A DNA stretch of 64,000 bases. Origin: Rhodamnia argentea. Taxonomy: Eukaryota > Streptophyta > Magnoliopsida > Myrtales > Myrtaceae. The position numbers were made by a program, and so were the translations under genes. The notes under the pieces were generated by a model. That model did not search any database. It saw only the letters and a program-made list of their open reading frames with translations, and was not told the DNA's origin. The stretch is from the NCBI RefSeq assembly GCF_020921035.1, contig NC_063154.1:5208001-5272000 (forward strand), in the 5' to 3' direction. This document shows positions 25,201-36,500 of this stretch, piece after piece (the stretch's first letter is position 1; each line of letters starts with the position of its first letter).

Positions 25201-25591
25201 CAACAAAAACGTACCCGTTGAAATTGGGAGTGGTGCACTCGACGATGCGCTCGTGGTCTTCGTCCATCTTGAAGAAGGGGCAGTTCTCGCAGCCCGAGTC
25301 TCTGAACTGCAAAGCGGGCGGCGATTACAGTCGGACAAAAAAAAAGGACCTCAGAACTCCAGAACGCCAAAAGAAGGCGACGATCGCAGATATAATGAAC
25401 GAAGAAAAGATCACGCCGAACCCTCGAGAAAAGAATCGTCACGCAGAACCGCGAAATCGGTAGAAAAGCAGGGGAGAGAGAGATGGAGAGAGGACCTGAT
25501 CGTAGGTCTTGACGAGACGGCAACGAAGGCAGGCTCTGAGCTCGTGGCCGAAGCTCGTCGGGATCTGAGCGGGTGGCGCGGCGCTCCCCAT
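22235..25591 (-). CDS. SPT4: Transcription elongation factor SPT4
   Basis: Five exons on the minus strand: 25591-25496, 25306-25215, 24489-24434, 23711-23650, 22285-22235; 118 residues, the usual length for plant SPT4. SPT4 pairs with the NGN domain of SPT5 to form the DSIF factor that keeps RNA polymerase II processive, in the nucleus. The zinc site is intact: CLRC at 21-24 and CENC at 38-41. Other family segments are SFGHELRACLRCRLVKTYDQ, NCPFFKMDEDHERIVECTTP, SVMDPSRSWAARWLRIGKFV and the C-terminal LCEDERVQYVPPKRV. The third exon is separated from the second by an intron carrying tRNA-like repeats. A pair of CACGTG motifs lies about 130-145 bp upstream of the start. Assignment is secure. 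Confidence 0.95.
24670..24828 (-). repeat. Tandem pair of tRNA-like (SINE-type) units in an SPT4 intron
   Basis: On the minus strand the string GGTAGCTCAGTTGGTCAGGG occurs twice, 86 bp apart (24808-24828 and 24722-24742). It matches the D-arm/A-box region of a tRNA gene. Each is followed by a GGTTTTGT...GGGGGCGATTAA...CCAGCGTT segment where a B box would be, but without a good GGTTCGANTCC. They do not fold into a full tRNA, so they are best read as SINE or tRNA-derived relics rather than functional tRNA genes. Confidence 0.6.
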
Positions 25592-25718
25592 TCCTCCCTG
25601 GAGCTGTCGAAATTGAAATTTCTGGAGGAGGCGGCAGCGGCGGAGGTGGATGATTTCTGGAGCGGGGCTCGGGTTCAGAGTGGATTGCCGTACCCGTAAC
25701 CCGCCGCCGGGAATAGGT

Positions 25719-25735
25719 CACGTGAGAGACACGTG
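25719..25735. promoter_or_regulatory. Paired G-boxes upstream of SPT4
   Basis: Two CACGTG hexamers (25719-25724 and 25730-25735) separated by five bases lie about 130 bp upstream of the SPT4 start codon. CACGTG is the core bound by plant bHLH and bZIP factors. Function is inferred from position and motif only. Confidence 0.45.
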
Positions 25736-27115
25736 CATAATTAGCTTCCAAATATTTCCTTTTTCCCATCTAAGTTAATTGCTCAAGACCTCTCTAAACC
25801 ATCACACCTTGCACAATAACCCCAAAACTATCACAAAGTGACGAATTTACTCTCCTGAACTTTAGCACTGCAAAAGACTTTATTAGCATAACAATTTTTG
25901 GATGATTGCGAGAATAATAGTACATTATAAGCCACAAATTCAAAAAAGCATGGACCCCACAATGATTTTATTTAATTTTATTCATTTTTGGGGCTCAAAA
26001 ACCGACTGTTATATAATCAATTCCAGCTGGAAACTCTAAAAAATTATATGTTATACCCGCAACTTCCACCCATATTACAATGGTTAATTTTTAGTTTGCG
26101 CAATGGACAAATTTATACTTTGTGACCGAAATGACATCAATTACACATCATAACTGATACTTTCTTGCCCCAAATTTTCTTGATAGCATGATTTTAGTGT
26201 GACATCCATAACTTTGTATAGCTCAGTTAGGCGTATTTTTTTAATGAAGATACTGTTGTGTTTAGCAAGCTTTCCACTACAAGCTGCGTGGCCATAGCAG
26301 AGCAACCATCCTCGGAGGTTGTCGTCCGCTGGCTACAATAATCATAGCCGTTGAATACTGAGTACACGGTGGTCGTGTCGAGAGCACGCCCTGCGACGTT
26401 GAGGACGCGAAGGAGCCAAATTGCAAGAATCGTGATTCCCCGAAAAACAGCAATGTATGGTTCTCTCTTTCGTTTGAACTCTGCTGGTTCGACATCTGCT
26501 TAGATTTGCTACACATAGTGATGGTGTTCAGGTACGTTTGGTCCTAGTTTCTATCAATGTATGAACTAGACTACAAAATCTATTTTGGAACAGAGCTCCT
26601 AGTAGTTTTCACTTGCCAGTGACATCCCCAGGGAATGACTTTTTGTCATTGCTATAGTTTATGATGAATTTGACGTTGGGTTTAGACTTTTGTTTAGGGC
26701 TCAACATACAGGATCGACCAGACCGGAACCGCTCAGACTGTTTTCTCTTCTTCTTTTTCATACAACAATGTCGGTCTAATGAATGTTAGCAATGATATGA
26801 CACAGCACTCTAAACTACACATAAGTTCAATTTGCTGCGATCATTATTTAAAACATACTAAGCGACTTTCTGAAATATTTATTAGCAAAAGAACGCAGGC
26901 ATTCTTTCGCGTATCCAGCAAGGTGGCAATAACTACCCCAATGTTGGATGGAACCAGAGTATTGAAAATGGAAGTGCGAGCGTCAGAGCATTGGCTATTG
27001 CAAAGTAATGAATATTCATATGATACCTAAACAAACTGGGATGAAATGACTTAACAATTTTTCTAACTGCTACATGTCCTTGTGCAAGCGAGAGGGGAGG
27101 CTAAGGGAAATGGTG
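25736..27115. other. Intergenic between SPT4 and MIA40
   Basis: AT-rich DNA. The only recognised content is the Gnk2-like fragment near 26270-26480. Other open frames here lack motifs. Confidence 0.5.
26270..26480 (-). pseudogene. Gnk2-type (DUF26) gene fragment
   Basis: On the minus strand a segment reading like a signal peptide (AVFRGITILAIWLLRVLN) precedes NGYDYCSQRTT. After a frame change comes CYGHAACSG, matching the CYGHAACNG block of the two Gnk2-type relics at 56983-58236. The N-terminal Cys region between these parts is shortened, and no intact frame spans the segment. It is a small decayed relative of the antifungal ginkbilobin-2 / cysteine-rich secretory family. Confidence 0.55.
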
Positions 27116-29648
27116 TTAAAGCTTGGACTTCGCTTTGTGCGATTCTTTGGACCATGTGGGAGGGATGATTCGGTACTCTTGCTTCAGCTCTTCCTCTTTC
27201 TTGACATCGTCATCATCACCTTCTAAAACGTCTTTAGAGAATGCGCCAGGGTTGGCTTTGATACAATTCTGCAGAGCAACAAACGGATTGACACAATCCG
27301 AGCCCTTACAAATAGAGCAGGTTTTTCTTTGTTAGCAATGGTTCAAAGTTTTCAGTATGCATTCTAATAGAGAGCTACACTTAACTAAAACTGTTCTTGT
27401 TGACAGACTAATAATCAATAACTGAATAACTATAAAGCTTTCTTGCTAACTATTATACTTGTCAAACGACTTAAAATACAAGACCTGACCCGCAACAAAC
27501 AGATGGACACAATCCGAGCCCTTACAAATAGAGCAGGTTTTTCTTTGTTAGCAATGGTTCAAAGTTTTCGGTATGCATTCTAATAGAGAGCTACACTTAA
27601 CTAAAACTGTTCTTGTTGACAGACTAATAATCAATAACTGAATAACTATAAAGCTTTCTTGCTAACTATTATACTTGTCAAACGACTTAAAAAACAAGAC
27701 CTGACCCATAGAGACCAAATCTATTTTCCATGAGTGCCAGGCCACTAAAACTTTAGAAGAAGGTCAAACAAAATACTGAATGTCACGAAGATAGCACGAA
27801 GAGAGCAAGAAGTGTACAAGCATTCCTTGTTTTCCTTCCACTTTCAAATCAGAGCAATTATGCCAAGTTTCACTGGAGAGACTACGAGAAAAGAAAGGCA
27901 ATAGCACTACAGCAGGTAGGATTAACATAGGACTCAGCAGCACAGATTGAACAAGTCATCAACTTTCCATGAACAAGTAAATTATGAATACCTTTTCTTC
28001 AGTGGTGCTTTTCAAGAAGCACACAAAAGCTTCAGAAAACTGGTTTCCACATGGGCCACTTCTCAAGTCAGCTATGCATGGACATTCCAAAGCTTTCTGT
28101 GCCTTCGCATCTAGAGACTGAAAAAGCAACATCAGATCCCTGGTAATTTATTTGAAAGGAAGAAGTACATGTAAGAGAGAATCGACCTCATTTTCGTCAT
28201 CAGCATATGCTGCAGCTTCTGAAAAGCAAAACAATGAAGTCTTGAAATAAACCAGTAAAAGAATAGCGCGATTACATTCAATCATAAAAATGCTATTGGT
28301 ATGACGTATTATGCTATTATAAAGAATTAGCCCCTTCTCACAGAAACACTCTCCTAACTGGCATTCAAATTGCTGAGATGGGGATGTGAGGTGGTGGCTT
28401 GCAGGCACGTGCAGAAGCATAATTTACTTTAAGGTATCCCCACGCAAACTAATGTGATCACAGATGTGCCTCAATCAATTTTGCATTTCAAAGACAGAAA
28501 ATAGTGAAGGTAGTTCCATAAGTAGTTTTCAAAATGGGGGTTCTCATAAACAGTTTTTGCTGGCAAATCGGTTTCTTCATTTATTTACATATAACATTCT
28601 CAAGGACCTCTCTTTTATAGCATAATTCTTGAGAACTTGAGAAAAGCCATGAAAGACCAATTGCTATCCGATACAATTATTCTGCCTATCTAGAAAAGCT
28701 AAAGCAAAATAAGTTTCACCAATGGAAACTGTTCTTAAATTGATATCTGGCTTACGCAGGGTCAATATTTTTTTAAAATAACTGAAAAGAGTCATCTTTG
28801 TCAAAGAAGCTCCAAGAAAACAAAAACCACAAAGTACTACCGTCCGAAACATTTCTGGGAAGACTACCTGCTGTTATAAAATACAAGAGCTGATAAAAAG
28901 TACTTGAACAGATAAGCGAATCAATTAAATTGCTCCAGAGCGGCACTGGATGTTCTCCTGGTCATGAAAAGCTTTGGAAGAGTAATTAAAGAACTTCCAT
29001 GGAGTATGTCTCAATTCTCAACTTTGGTATTCCAAATACATGTGGATACCCAAAAAGAAACGAGTTTCTTGCAGGTCGGATCTTTCATTCATTGCTAAGC
29101 AAGTGCACGAGCAACTACTTGTATGTGCTGCATTAAAAGTCCTCCACCGTGATCCTAAACGACAATGAACATGGTTCTCAGTACTCCTCACTAACAGGTT
29201 TCAGCTCAAGTTCTCGGTTACCCAAAACCATAGTTCTGCATTTCATTGTCAATGAGAAACTTGTAAGCTAATATGAATCACTGAACCCCAACAAAAACGC
29301 CACATACACGAACCCGTCTCATGAAACAGGCGAGTCTAACGCATTTACTCAAGAAATCGACGAACTCACACACCCAATTGCGGTACCAGAATACTTGACA
29401 TGTTCCATCCACCAAAATTACCGAGCGCAGCAAAGAGTGGGGATGAATCAGAGTGCCGTTTCGAGCTAAAACAGACACTGCCCGTTGACCCCAAGAAAAA
29501 GAAAAAGAAAGGGAAGAGAGCAAACACCCGCAATCAGAGAATCCATGGTCGTAGCGGCACCGGCAGATGGAGATGCCGACGGCCCGCCTCGAGATCGATC
29601 ATCCGAAGCTGCTTCACTCGCTGACACGTCGCTCTGAGCTTGACCCAT
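27116..29648 (-). CDS. MIA40: MIA40 mitochondrial intermembrane-space import oxidoreductase
   Basis: Four exons on the minus strand: 29648-29528, 28218-28187, 28117-27992, 27304-27116; 155 residues. MIA40 forms disulphides in small imported proteins and is reoxidised by ERV1; in plants it is found in mitochondria and peroxisomes. The redox-active CPC is at residues 63-65 (ALECPCIADL). It is followed by twin CX9C pairs, Cys74-Cys84 and Cys97-Cys107, forming the substrate-binding helical hairpin. The N-terminus MGQAQSD matches plant homologues and has no membrane anchor, as in plants and animals rather than fungi. The tail is acidic (EGDDDDVKKEEE) and ends in SKL, a classical peroxisomal type 1 signal. 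The acceptor and first bases of the last exon are duplicated in the preceding intron. Confidence 0.95.
27276..27706. repeat. 216-bp near-perfect tandem duplication across a MIA40 intron-exon boundary
   Basis: 27276-27490 and 27492-27706 are direct copies that differ at only about five positions. The unit contains the first 29 bases of the last MIA40 exon, its splice acceptor and the adjacent intron. The second copy therefore carries a spare acceptor at about 27521-27522 followed by GGCTCGGATTGTGTCC. If used without a further splice it would read into a stop after 24 codons. Confidence 0.9.
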
Positions 29649-30067
29649 CTTTCTCCTCGTGCAGAGAAAAAAAAAAATTCGCGGTTATCTCAATCGAAAG
29701 AAGAAGAGCGTGAAATGTGATGAACACCTCCGGTCGTTTTCTTCACTGATCGTTGTTTTGTTCAAGAAAACGGTCTCGTATTGGACTCCAGTCAGGAGCA
29801 GCGTCGACTGGAAATTTTGTGGCGACGGCGCGATCAACAGGGGAGAGTCGGAGACCGTCCGTTGGTGTCGGCGCACGGCGGCTTTTCATATGCTTATTTT
29901 GACAAAGACGAAGTATTACGAAAAGTACCTCTTCACTTCTGCCGAGTATTTCATCCGGCATCTATACTTAAATTTTCTTTTCTTTTCTTTTTTCTTTTTG
30001 GCTCTGTTGTCTTTGAAATACTTTTTCTTTTCAAGTCGATCCTCCGTCAATCAGACGTCGAAAGAAA
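29649..30067. promoter_or_regulatory. Upstream region of MIA40
   Basis: GC-moderate DNA right of the MIA40 start, then T-rich runs. Overlapping open frames on both strands up to 141 codons have no recognised motif. It must include the MIA40 promoter, but no clear TATA box was identified. Confidence 0.35.
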
Positions 30068-30587
30068 GGGAAATTTTCAAATAAATATTTAAAGTGCGAT
30101 TAGTTTATCAAATAACTTGTTGGAGTGGAATTTATTTTAAATAAGGATAGTCTTAAAGAATGGCCGGACCTCTTCCGCCGATCAAGGGCATTTTCGTCGT
30201 TTATATTTTCTGAACTTCTTTTTTATTTTTATTTTTCATTTTTTCTTTCTTCTGATTTTCCTTTTCTCCTATGGTTGATCTCAGGCGACGGCTGAGCTAT
30301 TATCGCCAAGCACTCACCGTTTGCAATGAGGAAAAAATAAATAAATGGGAAAATAAAGAATAAAATAAATCAAAAAAGTAAATGACAAAAATGCATTTGA
30401 CTAAGTGGTGAGGTCAAACCTTTCTTTAAGAATGACATGATCATTTTGAGCCTTTATTTGAAACAAAGTTCATTTTAAACTTTTATTTGAGAAATGAAGG
30501 CACTTTAGATCATTATTTAAAATAAAATCCAATTCATGTCCTCATTTAATAAAAGAGAACACTTCATGCCTTATTTGAAAATTTTCC
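30068..30587. mobile_element. Mutator-like element with AAATTTTCAAATAA-type ends, copy 2
   Basis: Left end GGGAAATTTTCAAATAAATA and right end, in reverse complement, GGAAAATTTTCAAATAAGGC are inverted repeats. Flanks CGAAAGAAA (30059-30067) and TTAAAGAAA (30588-30596) match at 7 of 9. The interior has a short tcaagggcattttcgtcg block and subterminal repeats of tttatttgaaacaaagttca. It is non-coding. Confidence 0.6.
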
Positions 30588-30734
30588 TTAAAGAAAATTT
30601 AGATGTCAACGTCTCATAAGCGAGCATTAAGCATAAGGGAGATTGGATGTCGAATCAAACAAACCAAAATACATAAATTCAATTAAAATAAAGTTAAACC
30701 TAGTCCAAAAGCAAGTTCGAAGTCTTAAAATTTA

Positions 30735-31557
30735 GGGTTAATACCATGAAAAGCCCTAAACCGGTACACCCGTGACAAATTTACCCCAAACTATTTTTTT
30801 GACCACGAAAAACCCCAAACCGGTATATATGTGACAAATTTACCCCAAACTATTTTTTTTACCACCAAAAACCCTAAACTGGTATATTTGTGACAAATTT
30901 ACCCTAAACTAATTATTTTGACCACGAAATACCCTAAACCGGTACACATGTGACAAATTCACCCCCTGTTAAATCGTCACTTTGTTTTGGCTTTTGGTCC
31001 GCTACGGTATGGGAGGACACAACCCTTGGTGCTCCACCCATCCATGCGCTATGGATGGTGTCATCGTACAAGAAGAGACTGCTGAAGGAAGGAGGTTCAC
31101 GATTTGACATAAATAGGTAAGCCTTGGGGGCGGCCGGCGGCGAAGATCCCGACCATGGAGACCATGGGGATAACCCGGTAACAATGATACGGAAAGCAAG
31201 TCTTCGATCTTACAAAGAAATGCGATGGCTCGAAGACCTCGTCTCTAATGCTTTTGCCTTCCACGAGACCGTACTTGTCGGATCCGAAGATCGCCTATCT
31301 CAAATTGATAAACCTGTAACAAATAGAGGGTTAAAACCCCATATTGATATACCCGTCAACTATCACATGTCACTAAATCAACAATTTGATAGTTAAATTT
31401 AATGAAAATTAACGGAGGGTAAATTTGTCACATGTGTACCAGTTTAGGATAAATTTGTCACGGGTGTACCGGTTTAGGGTTTTTTGTGGTCAAAAAAATA
31501 ATTTGGGGTAAATTTGTCACAAGTGTACCGGTTTGGGGTTTTCCATGGTATTAACCC
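30735..31557. mobile_element. Mutator-type element, family GGGTTAATACC, copy 2, with extra internal DNA
   Basis: Inverted termini of the same family as 9296-9815, made of tandem units around ggtacacNNgtgacaaattt. A perfect 9-bp duplication TAAAATTTA flanks it (30726-30734 and 31558-31566). Compared with copy 1 it carries about 320 bp of unrelated, more GC-rich sequence at roughly 30979-31299. This could be captured host DNA or a later insertion. Confidence 0.9.
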
Positions 31558-31566
31558 TAAAATTTA

Positions 31567-32550
31567 TTGTAAAAGTGCAATTCGGTCTTAAAACTTACAA
31601 AAAAAAATACGATCGAGTCTTAAGACTTGTCAAGTTGATGCAATCAAGTCTTTCTATTAATTCCGTCTAATTTAACTAACGAAAAATATTTATGTGATTT
31701 TTTAAATTATTTTCTCTCTCCTTTATAGTACCCATGTGGCTAAAACATGAATTATAATGTTAAAACAAGTTCGTTTTGGTCCAAATATAAATTTTTAATC
31801 CATGTATTGCATAAAGAGACTAAACAAATAAACTAAATTAACGAAAAGGGGAAAGGAGAAGGCAGAACATCGAGGGCATACGGGGACTAAGTCATTGCCG
31901 CCCCCATCGTCATCGCCAATGGTGGGGATGGTCGGCTAGTGATCGGCAAGGGTCGCTTCCCTCCCCCCAATGCTCGTCACTAGCGAAGATTGGCTACCGT
32001 CAAAAGGAAGTACTCTCGAACCAAATCAAAACATAAACAAAAAATGTGTTGTCGCTTTCCTTTAGGAAGTATTCTTGAATTCAATTGAAACTCAAAAGAA
32101 AAAAAATGCTTATTCGGTTCGATTTAAAGATTTTAAATGCTTTTTGCTCACCTTTACTCATGATCCATATGTAGCTAAGAAAAACTCCTAAATTTAAAAC
32201 AGAAGAACATCAAAATATACCTTATGGGAAAAATGAAAAAACAAAGTGAAAGAGAGGGGAAACCAATCCCCCCTTCCTCCTCCTCTCTTGCAACGATGGG
32301 AAGCTCGAGACTCTATCTTCACGTCCAAAACGCAGCCGTTTTACACATTTCAACCCGATTTAAAAGTTTCGAGGCTTTTTGTCAAATAATGTAACGAAAT
32401 CTTAAATTTATAATTCATGTAATTTGATGTTAAACGATACAGAAAGCAATTTACACTTACCGTTATTGATCCGGAAAATTGCCCTAAAAACTCCCTTGAA
32501 GCCCCGATAAGATATTTTGGAATTAGATTGCACCAATTAGAGGGTTTAGT
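31567..32550. other. Intergenic repeats with a GC-rich core
   Basis: Begins with ttcggtcttaaaactta-type repeats resembling subterminal parts of the element at 60275-60602. A short GC-rich core follows at 31890-31985 (ccatcgtcatcgccaatgg, cggcaagggtcgc) like those in other elements here. No gene was recognised. Confidence 0.45.
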
Positions 32551-32554
32551 ATTC

Positions 32555-33370
32555 GTTGTTGAGTTAATATACGAAAAACTCCAAATTAGTATGCTTGCGA
32601 TAAATTTAAAATAAATTAATTTTTTGGTCACCAAAAACTCTAAAATGATATATATGTGGCAAATTTACCTTCCGTTAATTTCCGTTAAATTTTACCATTA
32701 AATTCTTGAGTTTGATGATAAGTGACAGTTGACGTCACGGGTGTATCGGTTCAGAGTCTTTCGTGATATTAAGCCAATTTAACGAAAACTAACGAAAGAT
32801 AAATCTGTCATAGGTATACTGATTTAGGGTTTTGATGATAAAAAAATTAGTTTTGGATAAATTTTTCACAAGTATACTAGTTTGAGATTTTTTGTGGTAA
32901 AAAAATTAGCACTGGTTTACATTTTTTTTTTGTGATATTAGATGAATTTTATTTTTGGGTTAATATCACAAAAAATCTCAAACTAATACATCTACGATAA
33001 ATTTATCCAAAACCGATTTTAACCATCAAAAACGCCAAACCGATATCCATGTGACAGATTTATCACAAACTAATTTTTTTACCATAAAAAATCTTAAGTT
33101 AGTTTACCCGTGACAGATTTACTTTCTGTTAATTTTCTTTAATTAGGTTAATACTATGAAAAATCTCAAACTTGTATACATATGACAAATTGAGGGTGAA
33201 AATCACAAATTGATACACCCTGTCAACTATCACGTATCATCCAATTCAGCAAATTGACAGTAAAATTTGACAAAAATAAATAAAGGTTAAATTTATTACA
33301 AACGTATCAATGTTTAGATAAATTTATCGTAAGTGCATCAATTTGAAATTTTTCGTGACTTTTAAATTAT
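32555..33370. mobile_element. Diverged relics of the GGGTTAATACC Mutator-type family
   Basis: Degenerate units such as ttaatatacgaaaaactcc, tgtgacagatttatcac and tttcgtgatattaa repeat in both orientations. There appear to be two adjacent or nested copies, joined near 32945-32960 where one ends in gtgatattag and the next begins gggttaatatcac. Ends are too eroded to call target duplications. The relics stop about 185 bp before the DUF639 start codon. Confidence 0.6.
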
Positions 33371-33555
33371 TTTATGTCCAGCGTAATTTTCCCAATTAAA
33401 GAAAAAAAAAAGAATAATATCACTTTCAAGTGTTTTTCGTTTCCCAAGGAGCGAGCATCGAAAAGCGAAACAGCCACATCTCACGCAACGCATTTTCGTT
33501 TGGCGCCTTCCCACGAAGAAGACGAAGATCGAGAGCTCGCGACTCGAGCCTGAGC

Positions 33556-36500
33556 ATGGAGGTCGTCCCTCGCAAAAGCGACGTAGACGACGACCGCAAC
33601 AGCGACGGCGACGGCCATAGCAATGGCAAAAAGATGGGGACGCTTCTCGAGAATTTCATGAGAAGCCAGCGGACCTCGTTCAAGTCCCTCTTCCTCCGCA
33701 AGAAATCGGGCGCCGAAGACGACGCCGATTCCCCCAGACCCCTCCCCTTTCTCTCTCCCATCGCCAACTCCGTCGTGTCTCGCTGTTCCAAGTGAGTGCG
33801 CTTCCGATTTCCTTCTCTCTTCGCGACTGAAAGTGAATGTGCGTTCCTAGGATGCGAACTTTCTATCCATTGAATGTACGTCGAGATGACGGCAGAGGTT
33901 TGTGCTACTTGGTGCGCAATGTTTCGAAGAAGTGGTGGCTTTAGGTCCGGACTATGCCGCGACATGCGTTTTGTTGTTGAGAATTTTGTGTGGACTTAGG
34001 AATGCTTGTGAAATTGTATTTGCGACAGCAGCCGTAATGTATGATGACTTGTTCTGCCGTGATTGGGATTGAAAAGCAGGTAAAATATTAGGCCTACGTT
34101 AGCATCGGGCAGTGACTGACATCTCACATAAGCTTGTAGATGGTAGTTGCTGCTGAAACGTGTGCGTGAGATTGTCAGGAACCTATCTGTTCGCACTTTC
34201 TTGATGTTTACGGCACATGGTAGTTGCTGCCGAAAAGCATCCATAACTGAGTGTTAAGTCATCTGTCCCTTCGCCTAGGTCTTTTATTTGTGCTGACTAA
34301 ACAATGGTGGACTTAGAGAAGATGAGAAGATGTTCAGGGAATTAGGCGGCTGTTTCTAATGTGCGCATGCATGTGCAGACATGAGTATGTCCATGTGTTT
34401 TTGGCGATCAGTCAGCTGTTTCTTGCTCTTTGATGGTTCGGGCCAATGTTCTCGAGAGAGAAGTGGTTTTCGAGAGGGGGCGGCAGTACAGACTGTAGTG
34501 TTGTTTCAGATATGGAGCTTTAACTTAATCCTGGAAAGTGGCTCATATGCAATCTTGAATACTCACTCTTGCATTTTCTGATTTAATAATCCTCAGTGCT
34601 CCGGGAATATGCCACTGCTTATCTTTGATTCTACTTGAGTGGGGACCTTAATGGTGAGTCCAGGTGGGCTTAAGGAGATAGATAAAAAGTGGTATTGGCA
34701 TTCAAAATAAAAATGTCACTCTTAGGATTGTAGTCTTGCACTTGTGTAGCTACCTCAACCTAACCATTAGCCTGATTGGCTGCTTTTCGAAATTGATTTG
34801 ATTTATCCGTTTGCTTATTTTCAGGATCCTTAAAGTTTCCACTGAAGAACTGTGTCATCATTTTGATGAAGAGATACCTGAAAGTGCTAGGCAACCTTCA
34901 CTCTACAGTAGGAATTTTGTAGAGTTTTGCTCATACAAGGCAATGAATGTGGCAACAAAAGCTCCTGATTATTTGGGTGACAAGGAGTTCCGCCACTTGA
35001 CATTTGATATGATGCTTGCCTGGGAGTCCCCGGATGTGGCGAGTGAAGTGAGTGAGACAAGTTGCTTGATAACCTATCGATATTTGTAAAACGTCAACTA
35101 AGTTATTTTATGGGCGTTCAAATCCTCATTTTGGTGATTTGATGAAACTGGAACACTATGCTCCGTACAACTGACTTTGATAATTTTGATTGCAGGAAAC
35201 AACTACTTGCAAAGAAGCAGAAGATGGTGATGGATGGTCACTCTTTTATGCTGCCTCAACTACTATGGCTGTTCAGGTGCGCAGTACTCTTGCATGGTTC
35301 TCCAGTGTCTTGCTAAATGCCAATTGTCAGGCTACTTCTTTCACAATAGTTCTGTTGATAGTAGGGCAAAATGTAAAATTGAGAATTGTTTTCTTACTCC
35401 TTTAGGTTGAAAACAAGAAAACTGCTGGGATCGATGCATTTGCACGAATCGCTCCAGCTTGTTCTGCCATTGCAGATGTAATAACCGTCAAGAATCTTTT
35501 TTATGCTCTCACAGGCTCCTCGTGCAACCGGCTTCATTTTCTTTTGTATGACAAGTACCTTCGAAGTCTCGATAAGTAAAGACTTGCTCCCTTTCTTGCT
35601 TTCCTAGCCATTATAGTTTGTACCATGACTCATCTGCCAATTTACTTAATTTTTGCCAGAATTGTTACACAGAACTTTGATGTTTCATTCCCTTCTAGGG
35701 TTTGGTCTGGATAGTTTAATTTCCTAACAGAATCATACGGATCAACCAGATAATGCTGGATCTAGTTTTTGTTTTGCAAGGGTAATTCAAACATCATGCA
35801 GCTGATAGGCTTTTTTTGCTAATTTAACCCATAAACAAAGCACAAAAAGACAACATGTACCAGATACACTTTGCTAGTGTGATTTTGTGTACTTCAAGTG
35901 TAATATATTTTGCACGAAAATATAGAAAGATCATCAACTAGCGCACAATTGGTGGATTAATCAGATCAATCAATCAGAGTTAGCTTTAGTAAGGGCTTCA
36001 AATTGTTTGCATAAAGTTTCACCATACAGACAGCTGTATCGTGTTGTTTAGGCATGGTCAAATCAATTATCTCTAAACCTGAAGGTCGTTCCATTGGAGC
36101 ACCTGCATGTTGGACTGGCGATTTGATTGAGTTGTTAGGGGAAGGTAAACACTCCAGAAGACCATGAGATCCGGGCAAGGAGGGTGTCTAGGAAACAGAC
36201 TGAGAAGCATAGAAGGAAGACGGTCATTTAGATCCTTTGAAACTTGGTACAGTTCATTGGAGATATAAAGTTATATCTTGTGTTTGAATGAGACAATTGT
36301 TCAAAGTAGGAGTCAATAGCTATACACACATCATCTGACTACTCAGGTTTGTTAGCAGGATTGGGATGATGACCGGATGGAGGACAGCCAAAAGTACTAG
36401 GAGGTGAAAAGAATTGAACCAAAATGGTAACAGTGTCATGTGGCTGACAATGAAAAAGTCAGTAAGAGCAGGCTCTGAAAATGGAAGGGGATCAGAAAGT

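Noticed and set aside
25185-25699. Plus-strand frames of 92 and 148 codons
   Set aside because: They are antisense shadows of the first two SPT4 exons, which explain the conserved sequence.
34381-34581. Extra exon in the first DUF639 intron
   Set aside because: Frame has no family similarity and the exon 33791-to-34825 junction already restores the correct phase.
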